A DNA stretch of 64,000 nucleotides from the NCBI RefSeq assembly GCF_020618475.1, contig NZ_CP085335.1, positions 2,790,001 through 2,854,000 of the forward strand, read 5' to 3'. The DNA comes from Haladaptatus halobius (GTDB lineage: Archaea > Halobacteriota > Halobacteria > Halobacteriales > Haladaptataceae). Shown here piece by piece: positions 10,217 through 20,195 of this stretch. The notes under the pieces were generated by a model. The model was given only the letters and a program-made list of their open reading frames with translations. It was not told the origin of the DNA and did not search any database. The position numbers and the translations under genes are program-made. Numbering within the stretch: position 1 is the stretch's first letter; each line of letters begins with the position of its first letter.

Positions 10217-10744
10217 CTATCCCTCTCGCACATCGAGCAAATCGGACGCGGAGAGCAGCGCCTCCATCTCGACGCCCGCCTCGACTAGATTCTCGCGCCC
10301 GCCTTCCTCCCTGTCCACGACGACCAGAATTCGGCTCACCTCCGCTCCGGCCTCCCGCAGGGCCTCGACCGCGTCCACCGCGCTCCGACCCGTGGTGACG
10401 ATATCCTCCACCACGACGACTTCCTCGCCCTCGTCCAGTCGGCCTTCGACGAGGTTTGCGGTGCCGTACTCCTTCTTCTGCTTCCGGGCGATGACGTATG
10501 GCAGCCCCGTCTCGACGCTCGTAACCGCCACGAGGGGTACCGCGCCGAGCGCCACGCCCGCGAGTTTCGCCTCTCCGAGTCGCTCCGCGAACGCTTCGGC
10601 GATGAGCTCAAGGCAGTGCGGGTCGGTCTCGAAGAGGTACTTGTCCACGTAGTAGTCGCTCGTCCCGCCGTGGGACAGTTCGAACTCGCCGTACTGCACG
10701 GCGTCGGCCTTTCGCAGGGCGTCGATGAGTTCTTGGCTCGCCAT
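10217..10744 (-). CDS. pyrE: Orotate phosphoribosyltransferase
   Basis: The 175-residue enzyme condenses orotate with PRPP to form OMP in pyrimidine synthesis. The family motifs are present: [12 protein letters not shown], the catalytic-loop region [16 protein letters not shown], and the PRPP-binding motif [14 protein letters not shown]. It has no HTH domain, in contrast to GfcR. The ATG at 10744 gives the usual archaeal length. carS lies upstream on the same strand, only 52 bases away, so the two may be cotranscribed. Confidence 0.95.
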   Translation of the reverse strand: MASQELIDALRKADAVQYGEFELSHGGTSDYYVDKYLFETDPHCLELIAEAFAERLGEAKLAGVALGAVPLVAVTSVETGLPYVIARKQKKEYGTANLVEGRLDEGEEVVVVEDIVTTGRSAVDAVEALREAGAEVSRILVVVDREEGGRENLVEAGVEMEALLSASDLLDVREG

Positions 10745-10796
10745 GCGAGAAACCGGGTGGGGAGCGGGTTTAAAGGTAGTTCTTCGAGATGCCGGC

Positions 10797-11357
10797 TCAC
10801 CACGGTTCGTTCTTCAACCCTAGCACGTACGCGATGACATTCGTTATCAGGTGGAGCAGCGGCGTCACCAGAACGACCACGGTGAGCACGGGGAGCGTGA
10901 AGGTGTCGAGTGTCCACTCCGGTGCTGAGAGCGAGGTGAAAAGGAGCGCCATCACGACGAAGTCGAGTTGGTCGACGCCCGGAAACGACGCTCCGCGTGC
11001 TCGGCCCGTTCGACGCTTGAGAAAGGAGGCCGCCATGTCCCCGAGCATGGCTCCGGCGGGCATAGCGAGGACGACCGCGATTGGAAACGCAGGGAGCGAC
11101 ACGTTCAGCGCGTCGGTAACCCCCTGACGAACCGCGTTCAGTCCCCACGCCAGCACCGCTCCGGCGGCGATTCCGGCGATAGTCCCCCGCCACGTCTTCC
11201 CGTTGCCGAGGAGTCGCCGCCCGTTCCACGTTCGCCCGCCGTCGATAGGCGCACCGCCCCCCGTCAGCACCGCGATGTTGTTCGGCACGTAGGCGGGCAA
11301 CATCGCCCAGACCGCGACGACCATGACCTCGAAAACGTCCACGTCGAACAACTCCAT
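10797..11357 (-). CDS. carS: CDP-archaeol synthase CarS
   Basis: The 186-residue integral membrane protein matches CarS (DUF46), which activates unsaturated archaetidic acid with CTP in polar lipid synthesis. Hallmarks are [17 protein letters not shown], the family signature [11 protein letters not shown] and the [24 protein letters not shown] loop near residues 115-130, which contains the Asp of the active site. Four or five membrane helices surround these loops. It precedes pyrE on the same strand. Confidence 0.93.
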   Translation of the reverse strand: MELFDVDVFEVMVVAVWAMLPAYVPNNIAVLTGGGAPIDGGRTWNGRRLLGNGKTWRGTIAGIAAGAVLAWGLNAVRQGVTDALNVSLPAFPIAVVLAMPAGAMLGDMAASFLKRRTGRARGASFPGVDQLDFVVMALLFTSLSAPEWTLDTFTLPVLTVVVLVTPLLHLITNVIAYVLGLKNEPW

Positions 11358-11410
11358 AATCGAGAAGAAACCCTCGGGGTCTTAAGAACCGACGGTCTGG
11401 CGCCGTCATA

Positions 11411-12769
11411 TTTGACATCCTCCTCGCATGAACACAGAGGAATTCCGAGCGTTGGAATATTACGGTTTGGAATCTACCACCGCTGTCTGCGGTTGGAATC
11501 CGCAGGAGTGGTCATGAAAGTAGACTTCAGGCTGTGCCAACCAGCCGGTACTCCTATCCCCGGCCAAACTGACCGAAGACTCGGAGTTACTTTTGTCGAG
11601 TCGAATGTTCTCCGCACTATTCACGTCAGCGTTGAACGCTGCATCACAATCCTCGCAGACGTACAAGCCACGTTCAACACGCTGACTTTCATCTTCTCTA
11701 CCGCAAACACAACACGTCTTACTCGTGTTCCGCTCAGATACTTCTCTGACCTCGATGCCCTCGACCTTCGCTTTGTATTCAAGGATGTTGTCAAATCGGT
11801 CGAACGCCCACCCGTGCAGGTCGAGGTTTCCATGTTTCCCCAGTTCTTTGCGTCATCGTTTCCGTCCTCACGGATACCACTCAACTCACCGATGTTTATG
11901 TAATCCACGCCGCGCTCACCACATCGTTCAACGATGTGCTTGGCAAGACCGTGGAAAAAGTGAGTGCGACGTTCTGACCACCTGTGGTGCAAGCGAGTCG
12001 CTCGCTAGCCACCCGAATCATCGCATTTGGCAATCTCCTTTGGGAAGTAGTACCCGTCCTGTTTCAGTCGGTTGCCGGGGTACAAGTCAGCTTGCTCTGC
12101 GCTGTACGCGACAGCGGCGAAGTTACAGATACCGAGGTCGATACCTGCGGTTTCGTCACCGGGCGATTCGGGCGTCTCAATCTCGTGTTTGCAGACGAGA
12201 TGGAGTTCCCACTGCTCTTTGGGTGAGTTGTAGGCGGCACGAACCTGCTGGATGTTCTCCACCTCCGCGTCGTCACGAACCTCGTATTCGACGAGGATGT
12301 AGTCCCAGTCACGCGGGTGGTCTTTGTGATTCGCACCCTTCGAGAGTCGGAAGCGGTTATGTTTAGTGTCGTGGCGGATACCTTTCTGCTTCCACGTCAC
12401 AGCGGAACGAGGGTGTTCTTCATGAACACGGTTTCCGTCTCGGTCGTAGTAGTTTTTCTTGCGGTATCCGGGCGGATTCACTCGATTATCGAACTTGCGT
12501 TTTCCGTACCACGAGTTGAAGGCTTCAGCGAGTTCGTCCAGAACGCGCTGACTGGACTGGGAATGGAGTCCTTTGTACGTCTCGTGACCTTTTAACTTGC
12601 AGTTCAAGTCAGAAACATCGGGGATCTCGCCCGTTTCGTCCCACATTTGGCGGGAATGATAGTTTGCGACGTTCCAGAGTTTCGATGCACTCCCCCCATG
12701 CCAGTCAAGCATCTCAGCCACTTGACTGTGGTTGAGGATTTTCGCCCAGAAGGTTCGGTGGATGTGCAT
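11411..12769 (-). mobile_element. Dead TnpB-only (IS1341-type) element
   Basis: The tnpB frame starts at ATG 12769 (MHIHRTFWAKILNHSQ). It has an intact RuvC-I motif (AGIDLGICN) but stops at an in-frame TAG (12005-12007) after KEIAKCDDSGG. The same frame resumes as RATRLHHRWSERRTHFFHG. It then suffers a one-base loss near 11838, at NWGKHGNLDLHG. The last part (GLYVCEDCDAAFNADVNSA to the stop at 11460) holds the second half of the zinc finger. No tnpA is present. Downstream, gaggaggatgtca near 11411-11426 resembles the right end of haloarchaeal IS1341 elements, where the guide-RNA (omega-RNA) scaffold would end. Confidence 0.82.
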
Positions 12770-12958
12770 TCATGAAACGCCTCCATACTAAGTTATGAAA
12801 CACTTATTGTAAACATTTGCATTAGAACATAGAATATTCATTCGTACTATCGACAGTGGATTGTAGAATGGATCGTCGGATTCATCCTGCGACTTTAGGC
12901 GCTGGAATTCCCTTTGATTTCATATAACCATAAGGCACGGGGGTGCAAACCCCGGAGT

Positions 12959-13789
12959 ATGATTCCACCCGTCGCCAGTCGGTTCGTCGCGGGCGAGACG
13001 CCGGCGGAGGCGCTCGACCACGCGAAGGAACTGAACGAACGAAACGTCAACGCCATCCTCAATCTCCTCGGCGAACACTACGACGACCGTCGATCGGCGG
13101 ACGAGGACGCGGAAACCTACGTTCGACTGCTCGAGGATATCGACCGCTCCGACCTCTCGGCCTGCGTCTCGGTCAAGCCCTCGCAGGTCGGTCTCGACGT
13201 CGGCACGCACGTCTTCCGCGAGAATATGGAGCGCCTCGCCGACGCCGCGGACGACACCTTCGTCTGGATCGACATGGAAGACCACACGACGACCGACGCG
13301 ACGCTTGACGTGTACGAGGAACTCGCCCGCGAACACGGCGGCGGCGTCGGCGTCTGCGTGCAGGCGAACTTGAAACGAACGGAGGACGACCTCGAACGAC
13401 TCGCCGACGTTCCCGGCAAGGTTCGACTGGTGAAGGGCGCGTACGACGAACCCTCTGACGTCGCGTACAAGCAGAAAGAGCGCGTCAACGCCGTCTACCG
13501 CGAGTACCTCGCGTACATGTTCCAGGAGTTCGAGGGCGGCGTCGCGGTCGGAAGCCACGACCCGGCGATGATAGAGTACACCAAAGACCTCCACGAGGAG
13601 TACGGCACCGACTTCGAGATTCAGATGCTGATGGGCGTGCGCGAGGACGCCCAGTACGACCTCGCCCGCGAGTACGAGGTCTGGCAGTACGTCCCTTACG
13701 GAGACAAGTGGCTGTCGTATTTCTACCGCCGCGTGATGGAGCGAAAGGAGAATCTACTGTTCGCGGCCCGCGCCGTTCTCGGTCGATAG
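12959..13789 (+). CDS. Proline dehydrogenase
   Basis: The ATG at 12959 gives 276 residues (MIPPVASRFVAGETPAEALDH). The protein is a FAD-dependent TIM-barrel PRODH that oxidises proline to pyrroline-5-carboxylate. Conserved pieces are LNLLGEHY, SVKPSQVGLD, GVCVQANLKRT, VRLVKGAYDEP and the C-terminal YFYRRVMERKENLLFAARA helix with paired arginines that bind the proline carboxylate. A small hairpin (cggggg/ccccgg) sits directly upstream of the start. No P5C dehydrogenase lies next to it. Confidence 0.9.
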   Translation: MIPPVASRFVAGETPAEALDHAKELNERNVNAILNLLGEHYDDRRSADEDAETYVRLLEDIDRSDLSACVSVKPSQVGLDVGTHVFRENMERLADAADDTFVWIDMEDHTTTDATLDVYEELAREHGGGVGVCVQANLKRTEDDLERLADVPGKVRLVKGAYDEPSDVAYKQKERVNAVYREYLAYMFQEFEGGVAVGSHDPAMIEYTKDLHEEYGTDFEIQMLMGVREDAQYDLAREYEVWQYVPYGDKWLSYFYRRVMERKENLLFAARAVLGR

Positions 13790-13839
13790 TACGAACGTTG
13801 CAACTGGTTTATATTCCCGCACACAAATGCTACACCTAA

Positions 13840-14484
13840 ATGTCCTCGTGGAAACGTGACGCCGGTAGCGGACTCATCGTCTTAGCCCCCCTCTTGGTAA
13901 CCTCGTACATCGTGGCGTGGCTGTTCCTCAAGATAGCTAACCTGCCGTTTTTAGGTGGTTTTTCGGAAACGAACTTCTTCGGCGTGATTCCCGGCGACCT
14001 CGTTCGCGTCGGCATCGTCCTCGTCGTGTTCTCGATGCTCGTGCTCAGCGTCGGCTATCTCATGCGGACGACGGTCGGCGGCATCGTCGAGAACACCATC
14101 GACGGGATAATGAACCAACTGCCCGGCCTCCGAATCGTCTACAACGCGTCCAAGATGGCCGCCGAAACCGCGCTTTCGGACACCAACCAACTCCAGAAAC
14201 CGGTCAAGATAGAGACGTGGGACGGCATGCGGATGACGGCGTTCAAAACCGGCAAATCGACTGACGACGGCCGCGAGCTCCTCTTTTTGCCCACCGCGCC
14301 GAACATCACGACCGGGTTCGTCGTGGAGGTCGAACCCGAGCAGTTCACCGAAACCGACGAATCCGTCGAGGACGCCCTGACACGCATCCTGAGCGCCGGA
14401 TTCGGCGAGAACAGCGACGCCGGGATTCCGATCGACGTGACCGACGAAGGCGAAGACCACGCCGAGACGCCCCCGCCGACCTGA
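13840..14484 (+). CDS. DUF502 membrane protein
   Basis: The 214-residue protein begins with WKRDAGSGLIVLAPLLVTSYIVAWLF and has two N-terminal membrane helices (about 10-32 and 52-75). A soluble conserved region follows with LPGLRIVYNASKMAAET and LFLPTAPNITTGFVVEVE, the DUF502 signatures. The tail is acidic. Its function is unknown; homologues are widespread in bacteria and archaea. The TATA-like tttatatt at about 13809 fits a short-leader transcript. Confidence 0.85.
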   Translation: MSSWKRDAGSGLIVLAPLLVTSYIVAWLFLKIANLPFLGGFSETNFFGVIPGDLVRVGIVLVVFSMLVLSVGYLMRTTVGGIVENTIDGIMNQLPGLRIVYNASKMAAETALSDTNQLQKPVKIETWDGMRMTAFKTGKSTDDGRELLFLPTAPNITTGFVVEVEPEQFTETDESVEDALTRILSAGFGENSDAGIPIDVTDEGEDHAETPPPT

Positions 14485-14538
14485 TCCGGGCCGACGTCGG
14501 TGATAGGCTTTTGAAGATTGCACTCCTCTATTCGTTTC

Positions 14539-14934
14539 ATGAACTGTCCAGAATGCGGAGACGACCGACTTCCGTTCGCAGTTCCGCCCGACCTACGCGA
14601 ACACGTTCCGTCGGAACCGGCCTCGGTATTCATCTGCCCGCGGTGTCTCTCGCTTGACCCTGTCGAGAATCCGGAGACCGAACTCACCGACTTCTCCCGA
14701 ATCAGCGACGTGCTTCCTGACGACGGGGAGGCCGCCGCCGCCATGGCGCTCGCCGCCGCGCTCCTCTCGTCGCTCGCACTTCACCGTCGGCGAATCGACC
14801 CCCTGCTTGACCGGGTAGAGCGTGCGGGAATCGATCCGCTGCTCGTCCTCGACAGGCTCGCGGACGACCCGGAACTCGAACCCAACTTCGACATCGAATC
14901 GCGGCGTCGACAACTGCTCCAACTGCGGGGGTAG
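14539..14934 (+). CDS. Haloarchaeal zinc-ribbon protein (DUF6276-like)
   Basis: The ATG at 14539 directly precedes the first zinc-binding pair (MNCPECGDDRLPFAV); a second pair, FICPRCLSLDP, lies at about residues 36-46. The middle is alanine-rich (AAAMALAAALLSSLALHRR). The end predicts helices with DRLADDPELEPNFDIESRR. The pattern matches a haloarchaeal family of unknown function recalled as DUF6276. The protein has 131 residues and is probably cytosolic. Confidence 0.7.
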   Translation: MNCPECGDDRLPFAVPPDLREHVPSEPASVFICPRCLSLDPVENPETELTDFSRISDVLPDDGEAAAAMALAAALLSSLALHRRRIDPLLDRVERAGIDPLLVLDRLADDPELEPNFDIESRRRQLLQLRG

Positions 14935-14993
14935 CGACGTCGAACCGCCTCGGAGCCTCAACTTTCTTGGCGCCGACCCACAACTAGCGACGT

Positions 14994-15419
14994 ATGCCGG
15001 ACGACTGCATCTTCTGTCAGATCGTGGCGGGCGACATCCCCAGTAGAACCGTCTACGAGGACGATACCGTGTTCGTGTTCCTCGACGTGAACCCACTTGC
15101 GCCGGGTCACACCCTCGTCATCCCGAAAGACCACCACGAGACGCTCGGCGACCTGCCCGCCGACACCGCCGCCGACGTGTTTGCAGCGCTCCACCGCCTC
15201 GCGCCGACCGTCGAGGACGCGGTGGACGCCGACGCGAGTAACGTCGCGTTCAACAACGGCGAGGCGGCGGGACAGGAAGTCCCGCACGTCCACGGGCACA
15301 TCATTCCGCGGTTCGAGGGCGACGGCGGCAGACCCATCCACGCCATCGCGGGCTCCCGCCCCGACCTCTCGGACGAGGAGTTGGACGACATCGCCGCCGA
15401 CATCCGGAACGCGCGGTAG
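14994..15419 (+). CDS. HIT-family nucleotide hydrolase
   Basis: The 141-residue protein starts with DDCIFCQIVAGDIPSRTVYED and carries the catalytic histidine triad HVHGHIIPR at about residues 97-105. HIT proteins of the Hint/PKCI branch hydrolyse nucleoside phosphoramidates or dinucleotides. The length and the conserved FLDVNPLAPGHTLVIPK segment are complete. It follows the zinc-ribbon gene by 59 bases on the same strand. Confidence 0.93.
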   Translation: MPDDCIFCQIVAGDIPSRTVYEDDTVFVFLDVNPLAPGHTLVIPKDHHETLGDLPADTAADVFAALHRLAPTVEDAVDADASNVAFNNGEAAGQEVPHVHGHIIPRFEGDGGRPIHAIAGSRPDLSDEELDDIAADIRNAR

Positions 15420-15591
15420 ATTGCCCTTTGAGTTTTCGGACACTTACTATCCGTTTCCAGACATCGAGAACGAGACTCTGCTAACTTGGAGTCCGTAGAA
15501 CGGCGTGAGTAGTCGTATAATGGTCTTGAATCAGTTACTCTGCTTTCGATTCCTCAAGACGAATCTAGCGCTAGGCTGACGACCGAATCTA

Positions 15592-16044
15592 TTAGACAGT
15601 CTGCACGTCCGAGTATTGGAGCAGAGCGGTCAGCGAGTGGAAACAGACGACGATTTTGTTGCCGTCGCCGTGCCACTGCTGGAGCACCTCGCTGGTCTTG
15701 ATTCCTAGTCCCGTCAGATCGCCGGGATTCGAGAGCGTGTCGATGACGGCGTCTGCCGCCACGTCGCCACTCGTCTCTTGTATCGGGGTCGTCGCGGTAA
15801 CCGAGCGAACCGTCTCCCCGACGCTGAGGAACCGGAGGTTCGCCGGTCGCTCACCGGCGTGCGAGAGCCAGTTTTGAAGGCAACTGTCCGGCGAGCGTGT
15901 GTACGTGATCCAGAGAACGTTCTCCTGCTCCGGTACGGTCCGTGTGAGCAGGTCAATACAGACCTCGTCGGTTTCTGTGCTCATTGAGGGAGCGAGGACG
16001 AGGACGTTGGATTCGTCGTCCAGTTTCGCCGAAACGCCGCTCAT
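15592..16044 (-). CDS. Truncated haloarchaeal RecA-like protein (DUF7504-like)
   Basis: The 150-residue product (NVLVLAPSMSTETDEVCIDLL ... NKIVVCFHSLTALLQYSDVQTV) resembles a haloarchaeal family of degenerate RecA-like signalling proteins, recalled as DUF7504. Family members usually continue 20-30 residues beyond the LQYxDVQ segment. Here the frame stops at once and no other frame continues it, so the C-terminus seems lost. Whether the stub functions is unknown. The sequence upstream is AT-rich. Confidence 0.55.
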   Translation of the reverse strand: MSGVSAKLDDESNVLVLAPSMSTETDEVCIDLLTRTVPEQENVLWITYTRSPDSCLQNWLSHAGERPANLRFLSVGETVRSVTATTPIQETSGDVAADAVIDTLSNPGDLTGLGIKTSEVLQQWHGDGNKIVVCFHSLTALLQYSDVQTV

Positions 16045-16256
16045 GACGGATCGTCCTCGGCGATACCGCGCTCGCTGCGTGGCCTCTCCTGTGCCATCTG
16101 CTGTGTATCATCGTGCCACCCCCATTATTACGGAATTGGAAAATTCTGAAAAATTGTCCACGCTGTCTCGTTTCACACCCCTAACCACACAGTTTTCGTC
16201 TATACTATTCGATGACCATATTTATCCATTTTTCACATCCTGATTATTATCAAATA

Positions 16257-16532
16257 TTATACGGTATCCATCTCGAATTCCGGTTCCTCGGCATCGAACA
16301 GGTCGTGGACTCGTTCGCGCGCTAAGTTCCTCGAACCGGCGACGACGATACCATAGGCTCGTTCGTCGCCACGTGCTCGGTACGCCGACAAAATCGCGCT
16401 CGCTAACGAACTCCGTTGCCTACGTTCGAAGTACGGCCACCATCCGTCGTTCCGTCTCCTTCAGGCCGCTCTCGCCGGATTCGAAATCCGAGAGGGCATC
16501 TTCGATGTTCCGAAGCGCGGAGATTCTGTCTA
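16257..16532 (-). pseudogene. Decayed small gene downstream of mcm
   Basis: On the minus strand a frame reads NIDRISALRNIEDALSDFE, GLKETERRMVAVLRT, then TAG, then ATEFVSERDF. After a frame change it continues AYRARGDERAYGIVVAGS, NLARERVHDLFDAEEPEF and a TAA (16257-16259). No start codon is visible right after the mcm stop. The pieces form one plausible protein of about 90 residues, probably once cotranscribed with mcm. The family was not identified. The lesions are one in-frame stop and at least one indel. Confidence 0.55.
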
Positions 16533-16534
16533 TG

Positions 16535-18631
16535 TTAGGTCGTTCGCAGATGGTCGGTGGACGGTTCGTACACCTCGCCTTTCTGTTTCAGCTTCTCGAT
16601 CTCGTGCTCGGCTTTCGAGGGATCCATGCCGATCTCGTCCGCCCGGTCGAGGACGGTTTCGACGGGCGCACCCTCGTCGTACTCCTCTTCGATGTCTGCG
16701 ATGAGTTGCTTGATGTTCTTGATGCGGTCGCGCTGGGACTTCGACGTTCCCGTCTCGACCACGTCGGCGTCGAACTGCCCCGTCTCGGGGTCGACGCCGA
16801 TGTCCTGCAAACACGACCGAACGATATCGATGACGCGGTCTGCATCCTCCTGTTCGACCGTGTCGGAGAGCCGGACGCGGGCGCTCGCTTCCGAGAGCCG
16901 AACGAGCGCCTCCAGCTTTCGGGCCGTGACCGGAACCGGTGCATCCTCGTCGGCACCCTTCGCACGTAGATCGACGTAGAAGTCCCGGATCGCTTCGCGG
17001 GCTTCCGGCTTCATCGTCGGGTAGACGTTCGATTTCGCGTAGGCGATGTACTTTCGCAGGAGTTCGGCGTCGATGGCCGGAGCCACCTCTTCCGTCTGGC
17101 TCTGGACGTCCTCCTCGCTGATGTTCGGCGCGTTGATCTCCGTGCGCTGGGTGTTCAACTCCCCCGCGAAGTTTGTCTGGAGGATGTGTTCCGCGAGACG
17201 TGCGTCGTGGTCGGGGTCGGGCTGATCGGTCACCGTGAAGATGAGGTCGAATCGGGAGATGAGCGCGGGTTCGAGGTCGATCTGCTCGCCGATGGATTCG
17301 TACTGGTCGAACCGCCCGTACTTCGGGTTCGCCGCGCCGAGGAGCGAACAGCGCGATTTCAGCGTCGCGTTGATTCCGGCCTTGCTCACGCTGATCTTCT
17401 GCTGTTCTAGCCCTTCGTGCATCGCGGATCGGTCGTCAGGGCTCATCTTGTCCAACTCGTCCACCGCCGCGATACCCTTGTCCGCGAGCACCAGCGCGCC
17501 CGCTTCGAGCGTCCATTGCTGGCCGTCGCCGAAGTCGTCGCGGACTGCGGCGGCGGTGAGACCTGCTGAGGACGAACCTTTCCCGGAGGTGTAGACGGAA
17601 CGAGGCGCTATGTGTTGGATGTACGATAACATCTGTGATTTACCCGTACCGGGGTCACCGATGAGGAGCATGTGCAGGTCGCCGCGAATCCGCGACCCAT
17701 CCGGGAGATGTTTCGTCACGCCGGAGAACAGCTGGAGTATCATCGCCAGTTTCTCCTCGTCGTAGCCGTAGATGGCCGGCGCGATGGAACCCACCATCTG
17801 TTCGTAGATGTCGTCCTCGTTCGAGAGCTCGATGATCTCCTCTTTGTCCTCGTCCGTGATGTCCATGTCCTCGAACTCTTCGTCCTCAATTTCGACCGTC
17901 GTGCCGTCCATGTACACGTCGAAGACCGCGGACTTCTCCTGTCCGCTCCCCTGCTGCTCGAGGTGAAGCACACCCGTCACCGTTACGTGGTCACCGGGCG
18001 ACACCTTTCCGGTGATGTCGTCTTCGATGTGAATGTCGATGCTCTGGGGCGTCTCGCCGCCGCGCAGGCCTTCGGGACTCTCCTGCACGCGGAGTTTCTG
18101 GGAGTCTATGAACTCGGACTGGTCGAAGTTGATGCGGAACGGTCCCTGTCGCTCGCACCCCTGACACTCGTGGGGTTCCTGAAAGTCCCCGCCTGCTTGC
18201 GGAATGTAAGTCAACGTTCCGCAGCGTTGGCACTCGAAGGCGGCCTCCTGAATCTTCGGTCGAACCCCCGTCGCTTTGCGGACGATGCCCTGCACGCTCA
18301 CCAAGGTGTTGACGTGCCGGGCGCGAATCGCGCGAATCTCCGTCGTCTCCGGAAGACCCCGCACCCGGATGTGAGCCTGTCCGAGACTCACGTCCACTGG
18401 AAGGTCGTACAACCGGAGCGCTTCCTCGGCGTACTCCTGTAACTGCTGCGGTTGCGCGAGGTAATCGTCGGCGATGTCCGCGTCGTACCGATAGAGGTCG
18501 TCCCAGTCGATGTACAGCGAGCGTTTCTCGTTCGGGTACTGCTGTGCGAGCTCCCCGACCTCGTCGCCGTAGTACCGCCGGTAGAACTGCTCGAATCGAT
18601 CTACCAGTTCCGTATTCTCCGCACGTGCCAT
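16535..18631 (-). CDS. mcm: Replicative DNA helicase MCM
   Basis: The 698-residue protein is the archaeal hexameric 3'-5' replicative helicase. The N-terminal domain contains a zinc finger with Cys134, 137, 156 and 159 and an OB fold. The AAA+ domain has Walker A GDPGTGKS (325-332), Walker B (AAVDELDKM), SALLGAANP-like sensor 1 region and the arginine finger region ISRFDLIF. A winged-helix C-terminus follows. No intein interrupts it, although haloarchaeal mcm genes often contain one. An HTH gene lies 48 bases upstream on the same strand. Confidence 0.96.
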   Translation of the reverse strand: MARAENTELVDRFEQFYRRYYGDEVGELAQQYPNEKRSLYIDWDDLYRYDADIADDYLAQPQQLQEYAEEALRLYDLPVDVSLGQAHIRVRGLPETTEIRAIRARHVNTLVSVQGIVRKATGVRPKIQEAAFECQRCGTLTYIPQAGGDFQEPHECQGCERQGPFRINFDQSEFIDSQKLRVQESPEGLRGGETPQSIDIHIEDDITGKVSPGDHVTVTGVLHLEQQGSGQEKSAVFDVYMDGTTVEIEDEEFEDMDITDEDKEEIIELSNEDDIYEQMVGSIAPAIYGYDEEKLAMILQLFSGVTKHLPDGSRIRGDLHMLLIGDPGTGKSQMLSYIQHIAPRSVYTSGKGSSSAGLTAAAVRDDFGDGQQWTLEAGALVLADKGIAAVDELDKMSPDDRSAMHEGLEQQKISVSKAGINATLKSRCSLLGAANPKYGRFDQYESIGEQIDLEPALISRFDLIFTVTDQPDPDHDARLAEHILQTNFAGELNTQRTEINAPNISEEDVQSQTEEVAPAIDAELLRKYIAYAKSNVYPTMKPEAREAIRDFYVDLRAKGADEDAPVPVTARKLEALVRLSEASARVRLSDTVEQEDADRVIDIVRSCLQDIGVDPETGQFDADVVETGTSKSQRDRIKNIKQLIADIEEEYDEGAPVETVLDRADEIGMDPSKAEHEIEKLKQKGEVYEPSTDHLRTT

Positions 18632-18679
18632 TCAGTATCCATTGGTGCTCGATTACGTAAGAAGTTTCGCAAAGTCGTG

Positions 18680-19102
18680 TCAGATATCTGCCGTCGATGC
18701 GGCGTCGGACGGTCTGGCGAGGTCAGGCACGGCGTCCGGTAGGTACACTTCGTTCTCCGTGCTGAGTCTGACGCGACGTATCTGCCCGTTCTCTTCCATC
18801 TCACGAAGGAGCCGACTGACGCTCGACCGATTCAACCCCGTTTCGGCGATGATTTCCTGTTGGTGCAGGTCGCCGCCGCGTTCTTCGAGCAGGTTCACGA
18901 CGTACTCGTCCGGCGAGATGCCCGTCTCCAGTACGAAATCGGCCAGCGACCGACCGCCGGCTGGCTCGCTCGCGTCGCGTTCCCCGAACGTTGCCAGCCT
19001 CGACTTCGTGCGAGCGATTCCGGCACTCACCCGCGAAATCGCGCGGCGGAACCGCGCGAGGAGTTTACCGTCAGCCACCTCTCGGCGTCCAACGAGTCTC
19101 AT
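18680..19102 (-). CDS. Winged-helix transcriptional regulator
   Basis: The ATG at 19102 gives 140 residues; a longer frame would start with non-haloarchaeal-looking sequence, and a TATA-like box lies just upstream of 19102. The C-terminal half has a MarR/Lrp-like winged helix (DLHQQEIIAETGLNRSSVSR) and a wing (GQIRRVRLSTENEVYLPD). The N-terminus is a basic amphipathic helix. It lies upstream of mcm in the same direction. Its regulon is unknown. Confidence 0.75.
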   Translation of the reverse strand: MRLVGRREVADGKLLARFRRAISRVSAGIARTKSRLATFGERDASEPAGGRSLADFVLETGISPDEYVVNLLEERGGDLHQQEIIAETGLNRSSVSRLLREMEENGQIRRVRLSTENEVYLPDAVPDLARPSDAASTADI

Positions 19103-19238
19103 ATTCAAGCGGATTATATGTAAGACTAGTATTAAATCGAATGGATAAGATGTCCGCCCCGCTATAGGACGGTCGGCGGATAAACGACTTGCGTGCACAA
19201 CCCCGCCACCTTCGGTTTCGGAGGTCACATCGTAGAGT

Positions 19239-19481
19239 ATGCTCGGACCACTGACGGTCGGCAAGAAGGCGGCGAAGTTCGGCTATCGTCGTTTCGGCAA
19301 ACCCGGTGCCGTGGTGTTCGGCGCTGGCTCCGTCGGCGGATACTACCTCGTCAAACGGAAGTTCAAATCGAAGATGAAACAGGAGACCCTCGAAAACAAC
19401 CTCGAAGAGAGGGGGTCTGAACAGACCGACGGGCGCGATGAGGGCGTAGGGTCTGGCGATTCGAGTCAGCAAGTGGAGTAA
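19239..19481 (+). CDS. Small haloarchaeal protein with one membrane-like helix
   Basis: The 80-residue protein starts MLGPLTVGKKAAKFGYRRFG. It has a short glycine/alanine-rich hydrophobic segment (GAVVFGAGSVGGYYLV), then a basic stretch and an acidic, glutamine-rich tail. The gene is divergent from the HTH regulator. The composition is that of a real haloarchaeal small protein, but no function is recognised. Confidence 0.55.
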   Translation: MLGPLTVGKKAAKFGYRRFGKPGAVVFGAGSVGGYYLVKRKFKSKMKQETLENNLEERGSEQTDGRDEGVGSGDSSQQVE

Positions 19482-19702
19482 CGAGCGTTCACCGTTTTCG
19501 CGTCGAAGTCGTTCAAGGACGAGTAATCGCACGTTCGATTGCTACCGGTGGCGCCGCTGTGCGGTTACGCTTCCAGTGATTCTCCTGCGAGCGGAGCGGG
19601 CGGGCCAAGCGACGACCACCGGGAGGAGCGCAATGCTTTTCATCGACGTTTTGCCAGTGAATGAGTGCCTCTGGCCCACCTGAACGCAGCAAAAGGTTGT
19701 AT

Positions 19703-19774
19703 GGGATCGCCCGGATTTGAACCGGGGTTATCGGCACCCAAGGCCGAAAGGATACCAAGCTACCCCACGATCCC
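19703..19774 (-). tRNA. tRNA-Pro (TGG)
   Basis: The minus strand folds into a cloverleaf. The acceptor stem is GGGATCG/CGATCCC, the D-arm contains GGGTAGCTTGGTATCC, and the anticodon stem TCGGC/GCCGA has loop CTTGGGT (anticodon TGG). The T-arm is CCCCGGTTCAAATCCGGG. No intron is present. CCA is not encoded. Confidence 0.95.
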
Positions 19775-20195
19775 GTACAACGCAATAGTGCGTTTACCTT
19801 GTAAAGCGTTTCGTTTAATTTGAAGCCGGCGCCGACATCGCGTCGGTTTCGTTCCGTGTCGGACTCGGTTCGACGAAATTTGCGATTTCCAGCGGCACGT
19901 TCGCATGGTCACCGGCGACGTTAGCGAAGCGTTCTCCCATTTATCGCACGGCGCTCGGCGGTTCGACGCTGTGTTTCACGGGATGAACGAACGTTCACAC
20001 CGTGTACGGTCGCTCATGGGGTAATTATAAGACAATCAATGAACGAATATATCCTGTCGATGGAACATCCCAGCTACTTTCGGTGGCTGATATCGGAGTT
20101 CTGGCGTCATCACCAGCCCCGCACCATTCCTTCGACACCGCTCATCTACGAGTGAATGGTTACTTCGGCCCTCCGATGGTTTCTAAACGAGGCAT
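19775..20195. other. Intergenic region upstream of tRNA-Pro
   Basis: No gene is supported in these 421 bases. AT-rich patches near 19795-19820 sit upstream of the tRNA on its own strand and may hold its promoter. Other reading frames here are short and lack haloarchaeal character. Confidence 0.4.

Noticed and set aside
11411..12769. Programmed recoding of the dead TnpB
   Set aside because: A TAG and an independent one-base loss in a selfish gene are more simply decay.
16535..18631. Intein in mcm
   Set aside because: The helicase motifs are continuous with no insert.
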